64,000 nt of DNA from Bacteroidaceae bacterium (GCA_024684455.1 JAIKWU010000065.1:1-64000), one strand, 5' to 3'; shown: positions 43,356-52,945, counted from the first letter of the stretch. Translations and numbers: made by a program. The notes: a model not told the origin generated them from the sequence alone.

Positions 43356-45539
43356 TCAACTGATGCTGCCCCAGTTGATGTTCGTCTTACGAAGTTCGCG
43401 CAACCGCTGCCAGAGCAAGGCATTGGCAGGATTGTTCTCTTCGGGATCAGCCTCGACAACCTGCTGGGCGGCATCGCGTGCCATCTGAAGGATGATGCCG
43501 TCCTTGGCAAGATTGGCTATCTTCAGGTCGAAGGCCATGCCGCTCTGCTGCGTGCCTTCAAGATCACCAGGACCGCGCAGACGGAGGTCCTGTTCGGCGA
43601 TTTCAAAACCGTCGGTCGAATCCACCATAATCTGGATACGACGCCGTGTGTCGTCGCTCAGTTGCTGCTTCGTCACAAGAATACAGTACGATTGGTCAGC
43701 ACCACGCCCTACCCGTCCGCGCAGTTGGTGCAACTGGCTGAGTCCGAAGCGTTCGGCATTTTCAATCACCATGACCGAAGCATTGGGCACGTTGACACCA
43801 ACCTCGATGACGGTGGTGGCAACAAGTATCTGCGTCGCACCCGAAGCAAACCGCTGCATCTCTGCATCTTTTTCGGCCGACTTCATCTTTCCGTGTACTT
43901 TGGAAACCTGCTTGTCGGGGAATGCCTTTCGGATTTGCTCAAATCCGTCCTCAAGGTTCTTGAGATCCATCTTCTCACTTTCCTTGATGAGGGGATAGAC
44001 GATGTAGATCTGCCGGCCGAGTTCGAGTTGCCGGCGCATACCAGTGTAGAGGGTCTGTCGGTGGCTGTCGAACTGATGGAGGGTCTGGATGGGCTTACGG
44101 CCAGGCGGCAACTGGTCGATGACGCTGACGTCGAGGTCGCCGTAAAGGGTCATAGCCAGGGTACGGGGGATGGGCGTGGCGGTCATGACGAGGACATGGG
44201 GCGGATTAAGGCTCTTCGTCCACAACCTGGCGCGCTGAGCCACTCCAAAGCGGTGCTGCTCGTCGATGATGGCAAGGCCGAGATGGGCAAACTGCACATT
44301 ATTCTCTATAAGTGCATGTGTGCCGACAGCAATGTGGACTGTCCCCGTGACAAAACCGTCGAGCACTTCGCGGCGGCGTTTCCCTTTTACCGCCCCCGTG
44401 AGCAGTTCAACGCGCACTGGCATGTCGCCTAGCAGATGGCGTAATGTCTCCACATGCTGCTCTGCCAGAATCTCCGTCGGCGCCATGATACAGGCCTGAT
44501 AGCCGTTGTCAATGGCGATGAGCGCACACATCAGTGCCACGAGGGTCTTGCCGCTGCCCACATCGCCTTGCAGCAGACGGTTCATCTGGCGACCAGACCC
44601 CATGTCAGCCCGTATCTCACGGATGACACGCTTCTGCGCCTCTGTCAGCGTGAAAGGAAGGTGGTGGTAGTAGAAGTCGTTGAAGGTTTTCCCGACATGG
44701 GGACAGAGCAGTCCTCGGTACTTGCGGGCTCTGTCCTTGGCATAGCGCAGAATGTTGAGTTGTACGTAGAAGAGTTCTTCAAACTTGAGCCGTGCCTGTG
44801 CCTTGCGCAGATTGTCAGCCGTAGTGGGAAAATGTATTTCTCGCAGGGCTTCGTCGCGTGAGATGAAGTGGTAACGACTGACAAGAAATGCCGGCAGTGT
44901 CTCAGGCAGCGTCTCGTCGAGCATCTCCAGCATCTTCGCCGTCAGTTTCGCCACCACCGACGAGTTCAACCCCCGCTTCTTCATCTTCTCCGTCGTGTGG
45001 TAGTGGGGACGGAAAGCATAGCCCCCTCCATCTCCCCCGAATGGGGGAGGATTCAAAGCAGTCCCCTCATCAAACAAAGCCTGCTGAATACCCTCGGTCA
45101 CAGGAGTTCTTCCCCATTCGGGGGGGGTAGAGGGTACTTCTATTTCCGGATGTGCTATGTTCAGCCTTCCCTTAAACGGTTGTGGCCGTCCGAATACGAC
45201 GTATGGGCGGTGGAGGTCGTATTGCTTTGCAATGTATTTGATGCCTTGGAACCAGACGAGGTCGATGACTCCGGTGCCATCGCTGAAATGTGCCACGAGC
45301 CGTTTCTTACGGCCTTCGCCCATGTCATCAAAACCGAGAATCTCACCGACAATCTGAACATACGGCATCGTCCCATTGATGTCACAGATTCGGTAGAAAC
45401 GGGTTCGGTCGATGTATTTGTAGGGATAATACGTCAGCAGGTCGCCCACCGTCTTGATAGAGAGTTCCCTTCCAAGCAGGTCGGCACGTTGCGGCCCTAC
45501 TCCCTGCAAATACTTGATGTCCTGGTCGAGTCGAAGCAT
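43356..45539 (-). CDS. recG: ATP-dependent DNA helicase RecG
   Basis: 727 residues from the ATG at 45539; the longer open frame runs through the promoter. Wedge domain at the N-terminus ([20 protein letters not shown]), then helicase motifs: I GDVGSGKT, Ia [38 protein letters not shown], and IV-VI including [13 protein letters not shown] and [13 protein letters not shown]. RecG remodels stalled forks. Compared with the usual sequence there is an extra segment after PEIEV (from about [15 protein letters not shown] text to [10 protein letters not shown]) encoded by two GC-rich repeat elements in opposite orientation (45022-45050 and 45109-45134). It is unlikely to disturb the helicase core. Confidence 0.95.
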   Translation of the reverse strand: MLRLDQDIKYLQGVGPQRADLLGRELSIKTVGDLLTYYPYKYIDRTRFYRICDINGTMPYVQIVGEILGFDDMGEGRKKRLVAHFSDGTGVIDLVWFQGIKYIAKQYDLHRPYVVFGRPQPFKGRLNIAHPEIEVPSTPPEWGRTPVTEGIQQALFDEGTALNPPPFGGDGGGYAFRPHYHTTEKMKKRGLNSSVVAKLTAKMLEMLDETLPETLPAFLVSRYHFISRDEALREIHFPTTADNLRKAQARLKFEELFYVQLNILRYAKDRARKYRGLLCPHVGKTFNDFYYHHLPFTLTEAQKRVIREIRADMGSGRQMNRLLQGDVGSGKTLVALMCALIAIDNGYQACIMAPTEILAEQHVETLRHLLGDMPVRVELLTGAVKGKRRREVLDGFVTGTVHIAVGTHALIENNVQFAHLGLAIIDEQHRFGVAQRARLWTKSLNPPHVLVMTATPIPRTLAMTLYGDLDVSVIDQLPPGRKPIQTLHQFDSHRQTLYTGMRRQLELGRQIYIVYPLIKESEKMDLKNLEDGFEQIRKAFPDKQVSKVHGKMKSAEKDAEMQRFASGATQILVATTVIEVGVNVPNASVMVIENAERFGLSQLHQLRGRVGRGADQSYCILVTKQQLSDDTRRRIQIMVDSTDGFEIAEQDLRLRGPGDLEGTQQSGMAFDLKIANLAKDGIILQMARDAAQQVVEADPEENNPANALLWQRLRELRKTNINWGSIS
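45022..45134. repeat. Pair of GC-rich CTCCCC...GGGG elements inside recG
   Basis: Bases 45022-45050 (read on minus as CTCCCCCATTCGGGGGAGAT...) and 45109-45134 (read on plus as CTTCCCCATTCGGGG...) are inverted copies of one element. They encode [11 protein letters not shown] and [11 protein letters not shown] in the RecG frame. Related copies are in the Nif3 gene, the hybrid regulator gene and after gdhA. Confidence 0.75.
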
Positions 45540-45547
45540 TCCTGCCA

Positions 45548-45555
45548 CAAAGGTA
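45548..45555 (-). promoter_or_regulatory. -7 box TACCTTTG close to the recG start
   Basis: Minus-strand box ending only 8 bases before the recG ATG (45539), which would give an almost leaderless mRNA. Confidence 0.5.
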
Positions 45556-45575
45556 CGATTAAGTGAGATAAATAC

Positions 45576-45640
45576 CAAATATATTTGAGTATTTACGAGC
45601 GAGAGTACCTTCGACGAAGTCAAAGGTACGATTAAGTGAG
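45576..45640. repeat. Hairpin/promoter-like element, copy 2, upstream of recG
   Basis: Aligned with 29442-29497 in 49 of 56 bases. On the minus strand it holds a second TACCTTTG (45628-45621). Its last 20 bases, 45621-45640, are an exact copy of 45548-45567 at the proximal promoter. Confidence 0.85.
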
Positions 45641-45737
45641 CGGAATGCAAAATGAAAGACAACTTTTTTCTGCTATATACTCAACCATTGAGCATTTATT
45701 GTTTTCGATTAGAAGGCAATAGATGCGTGAACAACGA

Positions 45738-45926
45738 TTATTCACTAACAGGCCACAGCGAACCATAACGGGCTTTCCCACGGGCCTCCTCAATCGTTTC
45801 TTCTTCAACCCAATCGATTTCGTCGCTTTGTGATCCGTCAATGCTGATGGACTTCTGCATCAACATCTGAGACATCACAAAGGCGTTATGGATGGTTGGC
45901 TGTTGATATCTCTTTTTTATAAGCAT
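45738..45926 (-). CDS. Small Prevotella-type peptide (62 aa)
   Basis: 62 residues from the ATG at 45926. The start MLIKKRYQQPTIHNAFVMSQ, then MLMQKSISIDG and an acidic region, follows the pattern (K)KxYxxPxxxxxxxxxxxM-L/I-xxS seen in very many small, unannotated Prevotella and Bacteroides proteins. Their function is unknown; some researchers suspect peptide precursors, but there is no maturation gene here. It lies 34 bases after the GH2 gene on the same strand and before recG, so it may be transcribed by read-through. Confidence 0.62.
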   Translation of the reverse strand: MLIKKRYQQPTIHNAFVMSQMLMQKSISIDGSQSDEIDWVEEETIEEARGKARYGSLWPVSE

Positions 45927-45960
45927 GTTAGCCAAAATGCTTGCTATTTGTATCAGTAAA

Positions 45961-48900
45961 TTAACGAATCACGTATTTTATTCCATCAATCACGTAGATA
46001 CCTGCAGGGAGCCCTTGCACAGAGTTGCTCGATGACTGTACTTTGCGGCCCAGAAGGTCATAAAGCGCACTTTGTTCTTTGTACTTTGAACTTTGTACTT
46101 CATCGATGCTTGTAGGTGTGTCGTCTATTTCGAATTTGATGACGGCCTTTGCTTCAGCAGTGTGTGGCAGCATGTAGGCTCTGAAGGCCTTGATGCTGTT
46201 GCCTCCTGCAGCACGTTTGAAACTGTTGCCTGAACCAAGAATATAGTTTCCGGCATCGACAGTGGTAGCGATGTATGTACCGACAAAGTCAAAACTTTCA
46301 CCTCCAGTATGTGGGTTGCTGTCGGCTACGATGTCCACTCCATCGAAACGTAGTACGCGATTGGTGCGGTCAGCAGACAACTTGACGAGCACAGGTTCGT
46401 TGGCCGTAATGTCGTTGACTGTCTCAAACGAGAGGGTATTTTCAGTGGCTCCTTTCATCCGTATCACTTGCACATCGTCTCCCAACTGTGTCTTCAATGC
46501 CGTTTCATCGACATCGAAGGGCAACACGAGCGTGTTCCAGCCTTCGTAAAGGGAACGATCGATGACGATGTCGCCGTGGATGCCGCTTTGTGGAGCCGTG
46601 GTTGCTGTTTCATTGAGTGTGCGGTCAAGTTTGACAAGCGTCGGCTTTGACATGTAGCACCAGTTGTTTCCGTTATCAGAAGCGGCACACATACCCAGTG
46701 TGAGAGTCTCGTTTTTATCAAGTTCCACGACGAGTGAGAAAAGTCCGTAAGTAGCGGTCGTCACTTCGGTAAGAACTTTCGTGCCGCTGCTGGTGACCGC
46801 GAAGAGATAGGTACCTGGTTGATGATTTCGGTCGTTGTCGCTGCCCGACCAGAGGTTGGCAGCACAAAAGGCTGCGATGCCATAGCGTCCAGGCGGCAGA
46901 TTGGTGATGTCTTGGTGGAAGAAGTCGGTATCGTGAGGGGCGCTGCCTGACCAGAAGGCCAGTCCCGAGCCGTTGTAGATGGCAGAGCCGAGTTTTGCCT
47001 CTGTGTAGCCACCCGAAGCGTTTCCTGACACTTTCACCCAGTTGTTACCGCCAAATTCAGGCACCGACACAGACATGTCTTCGTAGAAATGCTCGAAGTC
47101 GAAGTCGCCATTGTAGGCCACCTGCACGTTATCGAGCGCAAACCAATCGGCATTCGTGTCGGCTGCGAATTGGATGAGGAAGGTGACAGCCTGCGGAGCA
47201 TTGAGCGTGAACTGAATCGAAGCGTGCTGTGCAGAGCCGCCGTCGATGTTTTTCAGTTCGTTGCTCTGTCCACCGACAGAAGCAGTGACGCCCGACATGG
47301 TGCCGTTCGTCTGGTAGTGGCTGCCACCATTAAGAAAAGTTCCGTTATAATCGAAAGTCAGTGTATATTGACCTGCAGGCAGTACCTTTGTGCTCTGCGA
47401 GATGCTCTGGTTCTGAAGCGTCGAGGCCGAAGTCCAGCCGACGAAGCACTCCAGGAAATTGGTCAGCGTTGGGTCGTTCCACGAGTTGCCGCGATACTTG
47501 ATCATGTCGGTGTTGCTCACTGTCCATCCCGTCAGATTCCCTTCCTCAAAATCTGCATTCTTGAAAAAGATAGAACTCATGTCCTTCGGCTTTTCCATCA
47601 TCTCTGCCTTGAGTTCGACAGTACCGGCCGTTCCGTTCGAGCGGACAATGGCGAGGGCACGGCCACGGAACACGGTCGGCGTCGTTGTGCGGAAACTCTC
47701 CATGTCGTTCGGACTGCCTGTGCAGCAGCCGATGAGTTCGCCAGCACCAATGTTGGTGACGTTGAGCCTCGTTTCCGAGTCACTGGTGACGACATTGCCG
47801 TCGTCGTCGATGAGTTCAATGGTCACATAGACAAGGTCGTTCAGTGCGTCGGAGATGGTGTTGTTGCCGTCGTCATAGACGAAACGCACACCAGTGGCCT
47901 TGCCGGTAGTCTTCAGCACAAACTCCTCGCCTGCCACTTCGTTGCCCGCATTGTCAAGGTTGACGATTCGCAGTGTGCCAGGCTGATATGCCAGGCTGAA
48001 GCCGCACCAGAACGTGTTGCCTGGTGTGCCTTCGCCCACTACTTCGTCGTTCAGATAGAGGCGTACTTTTGGTGCACGGCTGTAAGCGTTGACCGACACG
48101 TTCTGTCCCTCGCGTCCAGGATAGGTCCAGCATTGTTCTTCGAGTTGCCAGCCCCACCAGTTCCACTGCGAACCAGTGGTGACCACAGCCATCGTCACGG
48201 GTGCTTCACGCCAGACGATGTCCTTGTAGTAGGATTGTGGCTTTTTCTGACCGATGAGGTCGAGGTCGCCACAGTGTCCGTTAAACCACGGCCAGCCGGC
48301 AAAGAAAGGCGGTGCGGCATCGGGGAGTGCTGCACCGATGCCAGCCTCGCCGAGGTAGTCCATGGCTGTCCAGACAAAGTCGCCGACGACATAGGGCAGA
48401 CGTTCCACGAGGTCCCAGTTCTCGCTGGCATTTTTCGGATAACTCTCCAGGCCGCACATCACGCGGTCGGGATAGCGGCCGTGGTCGTATTCATACTTGT
48501 CGTACATGTAGTTGTAGCCGCCTACGTCGAGGCTCTTGAAGGCGTTGTCAGACTGCGCATCCCAATTGCCACTGGCTATGTTCCAGGCATCGCCGGCATC
48601 CCATCCGCAAATGGCTGCGGTGACGGGTCGGGTGGTGTCATATTGCAGGACATCTGCACGCAGACGGGCAGCGGCAGCCTGACCTTCTGGTTCTATACGT
48701 CCTGGAATCTCGTTGCCGATGCTCCACATGATGACGGAGGGATGGTTGCGGTCGCGTCGCACCATGTCAGTGATGTCTCGGTCGCTCCACGTGGCGAAGT
48801 AGCGGTGATAGTCTTCGTTGTTCTTCTGAAGTAACCACTGGTCAAAGCATTCGTCGATGACCATCAGACCGAGTGAGTCGCATACGTCGAGGAAGTGTTC

Positions 48901-49986
48901 CGAAGGCAGGTTGTGACTGCAGCGCACGGCATTATAGCCCAGGGCCTTGATGAGACGCAACTTGCGTACCTCGGCCTTATCAAATGCAGCAGCACCGAGC
49001 ATTCCATTGTCGTGGTGGACACAGCCGCCTTTGAGCAAGGTGTTCACACCATTGAGCAGGAATCCCTGGGTGGCTGAGAATGCGAGGGTACGGAATCCGA
49101 AATGCTTTTGGAACATGTCAACAATATGTCCTTCATTGTCCTTGATGCAGACAGAGGCTGTATAAAGCGTGGGAGAAGCGGGACTCCATGTCTGTGCCCC
49201 GTTGACTGTCAGTTCCACGTTGGCCGAAACGCTAGTTCCAGCCGCTACGTTGGCGAAGCCATTGCTGCCTTCTGCCACTTTTGTGCCATTGGCATCGAAA
49301 ATCGTCACCACCACACTGCCTTCTGCATCGGTTGCTGCCTCGTTGTGCACAAGGGTCGTAACCGACACGTTACGGTTGTCGCTCGTCTGGACAAATGTGT
49401 CCCATTCGTCGAGATAGACCTTCTGAGTCTTCATCAGCCAGACGTGGCGATAGATGCCGCTGCCCCCGTACCAACGCGTGGTGTTGCCCAAGTTCTGCAC
49501 TTTCACTACAACGTTGTTCTCACCTGTGTGCAGCCGAGAAGTCACATCGACGCGGAACGAAGAGTAGCCGTAGGGGCAGAAGTTGACTTCCACACCATTG
49601 ACATAGACCCACGACTGATAATAGACACCCTCGAAGTAGAGAATGACGCGGCCCTGCAGGTCGTTGGCCGTCACGTTGAGTGTCTTCTGATACCAGCCTT
49701 CGCCACCGACGGTGAAGCCCGTCTGATAGCCGCCGGCGCTGTTGGTCGAGAATGGCCCGACAACACGTCCGCCAGCCTTCTGCGCAGCCTCGGTCTCGAC
49801 ACTCCAGTCGTGAGGCAGGTCGAGGCTGCGCCAAGCGTCGGCAGCCGATGGGTTGCTGATGGCAGCGTTCCCATCAGTGCCATACAAGAATTTCCAGTCA
49901 CCGTCGATACACTGCTTCCGCTGTGCCGACGCAGTCAGTGCGGCAGTCATCGCCAGCACCATGATCAAAATAGTCTGTTTTCTCAT
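45961..49986 (-). CDS. Large secreted glycoside hydrolase family 2 enzyme
   Basis: 1341 residues with a signal peptide (to about ALTASAQ). GH2 domains in order: sugar-binding (SLDLPHDWSVE, GGSGIYRHVWL), immunoglobulin-like, and TIM barrel with the acid/base Glu426 in SIGNEIPGR and the nucleophile Glu514 in CGLESYP. Further beta-sandwich domains follow, then two jelly-roll modules (about 800-930 and 950-1090) and a C-terminal tail (YDLLGRKV...GIYVIDGIKYVI). GH2 enzymes of this layout are beta-galactosidases or related exo-glycosidases; the specific sugar is not readable. The leader from the promoter near 50170 would contain the 22-bp array. Confidence 0.9.
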   Translation of the reverse strand: MRKQTILIMVLAMTAALTASAQRKQCIDGDWKFLYGTDGNAAISNPSAADAWRSLDLPHDWSVETEAAQKAGGRVVGPFSTNSAGGYQTGFTVGGEGWYQKTLNVTANDLQGRVILYFEGVYYQSWVYVNGVEVNFCPYGYSSFRVDVTSRLHTGENNVVVKVQNLGNTTRWYGGSGIYRHVWLMKTQKVYLDEWDTFVQTSDNRNVSVTTLVHNEAATDAEGSVVVTIFDANGTKVAEGSNGFANVAAGTSVSANVELTVNGAQTWSPASPTLYTASVCIKDNEGHIVDMFQKHFGFRTLAFSATQGFLLNGVNTLLKGGCVHHDNGMLGAAAFDKAEVRKLRLIKALGYNAVRCSHNLPSEHFLDVCDSLGLMVIDECFDQWLLQKNNEDYHRYFATWSDRDITDMVRRDRNHPSVIMWSIGNEIPGRIEPEGQAAAARLRADVLQYDTTRPVTAAICGWDAGDAWNIASGNWDAQSDNAFKSLDVGGYNYMYDKYEYDHGRYPDRVMCGLESYPKNASENWDLVERLPYVVGDFVWTAMDYLGEAGIGAALPDAAPPFFAGWPWFNGHCGDLDLIGQKKPQSYYKDIVWREAPVTMAVVTTGSQWNWWGWQLEEQCWTYPGREGQNVSVNAYSRAPKVRLYLNDEVVGEGTPGNTFWCGFSLAYQPGTLRIVNLDNAGNEVAGEEFVLKTTGKATGVRFVYDDGNNTISDALNDLVYVTIELIDDDGNVVTSDSETRLNVTNIGAGELIGCCTGSPNDMESFRTTTPTVFRGRALAIVRSNGTAGTVELKAEMMEKPKDMSSIFFKNADFEEGNLTGWTVSNTDMIKYRGNSWNDPTLTNFLECFVGWTSASTLQNQSISQSTKVLPAGQYTLTFDYNGTFLNGGSHYQTNGTMSGVTASVGGQSNELKNIDGGSAQHASIQFTLNAPQAVTFLIQFAADTNADWFALDNVQVAYNGDFDFEHFYEDMSVSVPEFGGNNWVKVSGNASGGYTEAKLGSAIYNGSGLAFWSGSAPHDTDFFHQDITNLPPGRYGIAAFCAANLWSGSDNDRNHQPGTYLFAVTSSGTKVLTEVTTATYGLFSLVVELDKNETLTLGMCAASDNGNNWCYMSKPTLVKLDRTLNETATTAPQSGIHGDIVIDRSLYEGWNTLVLPFDVDETALKTQLGDDVQVIRMKGATENTLSFETVNDITANEPVLVKLSADRTNRVLRFDGVDIVADSNPHTGGESFDFVGTYIATTVDAGNYILGSGNSFKRAAGGNSIKAFRAYMLPHTAEAKAVIKFEIDDTPTSIDEVQSSKYKEQSALYDLLGRKVQSSSNSVQGLPAGIYVIDGIKYVIR

Positions 49987-50035
49987 CTGAAAAGGTATTT
50001 TTTAGTTACTTTTTATTCGTTGATTTCGATCCGTT

Positions 50036-50135
50036 TCAAATACTTGGAGAAAATACGCCAAGTGCTTGGAGGTTTCACGCCAAGTGCTTGGAGGTTTCAC
50101 GCTAAGTGCTTGGAGGGAACATTCCATACACTGGG
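50036..50135. repeat. 22-bp palindromic array, locus 4 (5 units)
   Basis: Units at 50036 (TCAAATACTTGG), 50058, 50080, 50102 (CCAAGTGCTTGG or CTAAGTGCTTGG) and 50124 (degenerate CCATACACTGGG), each exactly 22 bp apart. Confidence 0.92.
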
Positions 50136-50167
50136 CATTGCTTCCAAAACACAGCGTTTTCCGTGTG

Positions 50168-50175
50168 CAAATTTA
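50168..50175 (-). promoter_or_regulatory. Possible -7 box TAAATTTG of the GH2 gene
   Basis: Minus-strand match about 180 bp before the ATG at 49986, with a weak -33 element. If used, the mRNA leader includes the whole 22-bp array. Confidence 0.45.
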
Positions 50176-50461
50176 GCACTTTTCTTTTGAAAAGCCATCA
50201 CCGTCACTTGCCGAATTGCCCCAAAAACAGGAGAATGAAAGTTTTTTGATATATTTTGACACACTATTTATATTATACGAGGGCAACATTTATATTATAT
50301 GAGGGCAACCCGCAAATGCACAATGTTGCTAAGCACATTTTGAAAAGGAGAACACAGCCCTTCAGTTCCATTCCATGATATAGACTCTGCTCTCTGACAT
50401 GCCCTAAAATCCGACAATGTGTAATTTATTTTGCACTTTTATTAAAATTTTTGTCAGTTTT

Positions 50462-50493
50462 TTTGGTGGTTTTATTGAAGTCTGTTAACTTTG
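50462..50493 (+). promoter_or_regulatory. gdhA promoter: TTTG - 20 bp - TAACTTTG
   Basis: TTTG at 50462-50465 and TAACTTTG at 50486-50493, about 100 bp before the ATG at 50595. The longest open frame begins upstream of it and is rejected. Confidence 0.75.
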
Positions 50494-50594
50494 TGGGCGA
50501 AAACATAAAACGAAAAGTTTTTTATTTCGACAAAAAAGTATCAAAACGTCACAACGCAGACACTTATTATATTAACATTCTAAATTCAAACATT

Positions 50595-51935
50595 ATGGAT
50601 GCAAAAAAAGTTTTGGAAGACCTGAAGCGTCGTTTCCCCAACGAACCTGAGTATCATCAGGCAGTGGAAGAAGTCCTCGGTACCATCGAGGAAGAGTACA
50701 ACAAGCACCCCGAGTTCGACAAGGTGAACCTCATCGAACGCCTGTGCATTCCCGACCGAGTATATCAGTTCCGTGTGACCTGGCAGGACGACAAGGGCAA
50801 CATTCAGACCAACATGGGCTATCGCATACAGCACAACAACGCCATCGGCCCCTACAAAGGCGGTATCCGTTTCCACGCCAGCGTAAACCTCGGAATCCTG
50901 AAGTTCCTCGCGTTCGAGCAGACGTTCAAGAATTCGCTCACCACACTGCCGATGGGCGGTGGCAAGGGTGGTTCCGACTTCTCGCCCCGTGGCAAGTCGA
51001 ACGCTGAAGTGATGCGTTTCTGCCAGGCTTTCATGCTGGAACTGACACGCCACATCGGTCCCAACATCGACGTTCCAGCCGGCGACATCGGCGTAGGCGG
51101 CCGTGAAGTGGGCTACATGTTCGGCGTGTACAAGAAGTTGACACGCGACTTCAGCGGTGTGCTCACAGGCAAGGGTCTCGAATTCGGCGGATCGCTCATC
51201 CGTCCTGAAGCCACAGGCTACGGTACGGTTTATTTCCTCCGTGCCATGCTGAAGACCAAGGGCGACAGCATAGAAGGCAAGAAAGTGCTCATCTCGGGTG
51301 CAGGCAACGTGGCTCAGTATGCTGCCGAAAAGGTGCTTCAACTGGGTGGCAAGGTGATGACCATGAGCGACTCTGACGGCTACATCTACGACCCTGACGG
51401 TATAGACCGCGAGAAACTCGACTATATCATGGAACTGAAGAATGTCTATCGTGGCCGTATCCGCGAGTATGTTGACCAGTATCCTACGGCGAAGTACGTT
51501 GGCGACGGTGCAAAGCCTTGGTTCGAAAAGGCCGACATCGCACTTCCCTGCGCTACACAGAACGAACTGAACGAGGAACAGGCCAAGGCGCTGGTTGCCA
51601 ACGGTGTCATCGCCGTGGCCGAAGGTGCCAACATGCCCAGCACACCGGGCGCCATCCGTGTCTTCCAGGAAGCCAAGATTCTCTACTCTCCAGGTAAGGC
51701 CAGCAACGCCGGTGGTGTATCGGTCAGCGGTCTGGAAATGTCGCAGAACTCAGAGCGCCTGAGTTGGTCGGCTGAAGAAGTTGACGCCAAGTTGCTCTGG
51801 ATCATGGAGAACATCCACGAGAACTGTGTGAAGTACGGTACCGAACCTGACGGCTATGTCAACTACGTGAAGGGCGCCAACGTCGCCGGCTTCATGAAGG
51901 TGGCCAAGGCCATGATGGCACAGGGCATCGTATAA
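50595..51935 (+). CDS. gdhA: Glutamate dehydrogenase 1
   Basis: 446 residues, the length of hexameric bacterial enzymes that interconvert 2-oxoglutarate plus ammonia and glutamate. Substrate and catalytic region: GPYKGGIRFH and LPMGGGKGGSDF with the active lysines, PAGDIGVGGREVG, then a dinucleotide fold starting KKVLISGAGNVAQYAAEK. The loop CAEGANMPSTPGAI-like (here VAEGANMPSTPGAIRVF) is canonical. The GAGNVA form and the family suggest NADP(H) use, but cofactor choice is not proven. A second copy is encoded convergently at 53745-55082. A terminator follows at 51981-52016. Confidence 0.95.
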   Translation: MDAKKVLEDLKRRFPNEPEYHQAVEEVLGTIEEEYNKHPEFDKVNLIERLCIPDRVYQFRVTWQDDKGNIQTNMGYRIQHNNAIGPYKGGIRFHASVNLGILKFLAFEQTFKNSLTTLPMGGGKGGSDFSPRGKSNAEVMRFCQAFMLELTRHIGPNIDVPAGDIGVGGREVGYMFGVYKKLTRDFSGVLTGKGLEFGGSLIRPEATGYGTVYFLRAMLKTKGDSIEGKKVLISGAGNVAQYAAEKVLQLGGKVMTMSDSDGYIYDPDGIDREKLDYIMELKNVYRGRIREYVDQYPTAKYVGDGAKPWFEKADIALPCATQNELNEEQAKALVANGVIAVAEGANMPSTPGAIRVFQEAKILYSPGKASNAGGVSVSGLEMSQNSERLSWSAEEVDAKLLWIMENIHENCVKYGTEPDGYVNYVKGANVAGFMKVAKAMMAQGIV

Positions 51936-51940
51936 AAAGA

Positions 51941-51966
51941 CTTCCCTACCCCTCCCAAAGGAGGAA
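51941..51966. repeat. GC-rich element after gdhA
   Basis: CTTCCCTACCCCTCCCAAAG followed by GAGGAAG. The reverse strand (CTCCTTTGGGAGGGGTAGGG) resembles the elements inside recG and the hybrid regulator gene. Confidence 0.5.
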
Positions 51967-51980
51967 GAGCAAATACCAAG

Positions 51981-52016
51981 TCCTCTCTGATTCTAAAAAA
52001 ACTGAGTCAGAGAGGA
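51981..52016 (+). terminator. Terminator after gdhA
   Basis: TCCTCTCTGA (51981-51990) pairs with TCAGAGAGGA (52007-52016), followed by TTTTCTTTTT. Confidence 0.88.
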
Positions 52017-52090
52017 TTTTCTTTTTAGGGCATCCTACGAGAAAAATAGTGAATAAAAGTGGGGATTGTTGTGACGTCAAGAAAAAAATC

Positions 52091-52098
52091 GTATCTTT
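52091..52098 (+). promoter_or_regulatory. -7 box TATCTTTG of the VanX-like gene
   Basis: 31 bp before the ATG at 52130. Confidence 0.65.
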
Positions 52099-52129
52099 GC
52101 CCATCAACAGTCCATAAAAACATAAAACC

Positions 52130-52945
52130 ATGAAGAAAAGAATATGTTGGACACTCGTTGTCCTGCTTGTTGTGCTGGGTGTGTGCTATTGGGCAACCCG
52201 CAACTGTACCCAGGAATGCTGCGGAAGCACTGTGACGATACCTGTTGCCGACGCTGACGATGCAGTCAACATCAGCAACGACGACAGCGACTTTGTCACC
52301 CTTACCGACGTCATTCCTGATGCCATTCTTGAAATCCGCTACTTCGGAACCTACAACTTTGTGGGCGACCGCATCGACGGCTATGAGCGGCCGACGGCTC
52401 TGCTCACCCGTGAGGCAGCCGACAGCCTGCTTGCCGTCAGCGACGACGTGAAGGCTCAGGGCTACCGCCTGAAAATCTACGACGCCTACCGCCCTCAGTG
52501 TGCAGTCGATCATTTTGTGCGCTGGGCAGCCGACGTGCCCGACACACGGATGAAGCCCTACTTCTATCCCGACCTCGACAAATCGGTACTCTTCGAACAG
52601 GAGTACATCATGGCACACAGCGGACACACACGAGGCTCGACCCTCGACCTCACCCTCTTCGACATGGCGACGGAGAAAGAACTCGACATGGGTGGCACCT
52701 TCGACTGGTTCGGTCCGGAGAGCCATCCTGACTTCGGTGGAAATCCTGACACAGGCGAGTTTACCGGTGACTGCAGCAAGAGCCCAGCCGGACGCACCAT
52801 CACCAAGGAGCAATTCGAGCATCGCATGATTCTGCGCCGAGCCATGCTACGTCATGGATTCAAGGCACTCAGCACCGAGTGGTGGCACTTTACCTTAAAG
52901 AACGAGCCCTACCCCGACACCTACTTTAATCATCCGGTTCAGTAA
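52130..52945 (+). CDS. VanX/DdpX-like D-Ala-D-Ala dipeptidase
   Basis: 271 residues of peptidase family M15D. A signal anchor (ICWTLVVLLVVLGVCYW) places it in the periplasm, possibly as a lipoprotein-like or tethered enzyme. Zinc ligands are His166 and Asp173 in SGHTRGSTLD, and Glu250 with His253 in EWWHF; IYDAYRPQ carries the catalytic Arg. It should hydrolyse D-alanyl-D-alanine for peptidoglycan recycling; no vanH or vanA genes are near, so vancomycin resistance is not indicated. It stands alone between gdhA and comF. Confidence 0.9.
   Translation: MKKRICWTLVVLLVVLGVCYWATRNCTQECCGSTVTIPVADADDAVNISNDDSDFVTLTDVIPDAILEIRYFGTYNFVGDRIDGYERPTALLTREAADSLLAVSDDVKAQGYRLKIYDAYRPQCAVDHFVRWAADVPDTRMKPYFYPDLDKSVLFEQEYIMAHSGHTRGSTLDLTLFDMATEKELDMGGTFDWFGPESHPDFGGNPDTGEFTGDCSKSPAGRTITKEQFEHRMILRRAMLRHGFKALSTEWWHFTLKNEPYPDTYFNHPVQ

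Larger units (their letters stand above)
49987..50594. other. Divergent intergenic region, GH2 and gdhA
   Basis: Holds 22-bp array locus 4, the GH2 -7 box, an AT-rich stretch with the duplicated phrase TTTATATTATA (near 50267 and 50290), the gdhA promoter and its 100-base leader. No gene seen. Confidence 0.6.

Noticed and set aside
45961..50190. Long plus-strand frames opposite the GH2 gene (for example 47089-48834 and 49102-50190)
   Set aside because: Mirror frames of a GC-rich coding strand; the GH2 frame has a signal peptide, catalytic residues and a tail.
52130..52945. Vancomycin resistance locus
   Set aside because: Only a VanX/DdpX-like dipeptidase is present, without ligase or dehydrogenase genes; a peptidoglycan-recycling role is more likely.
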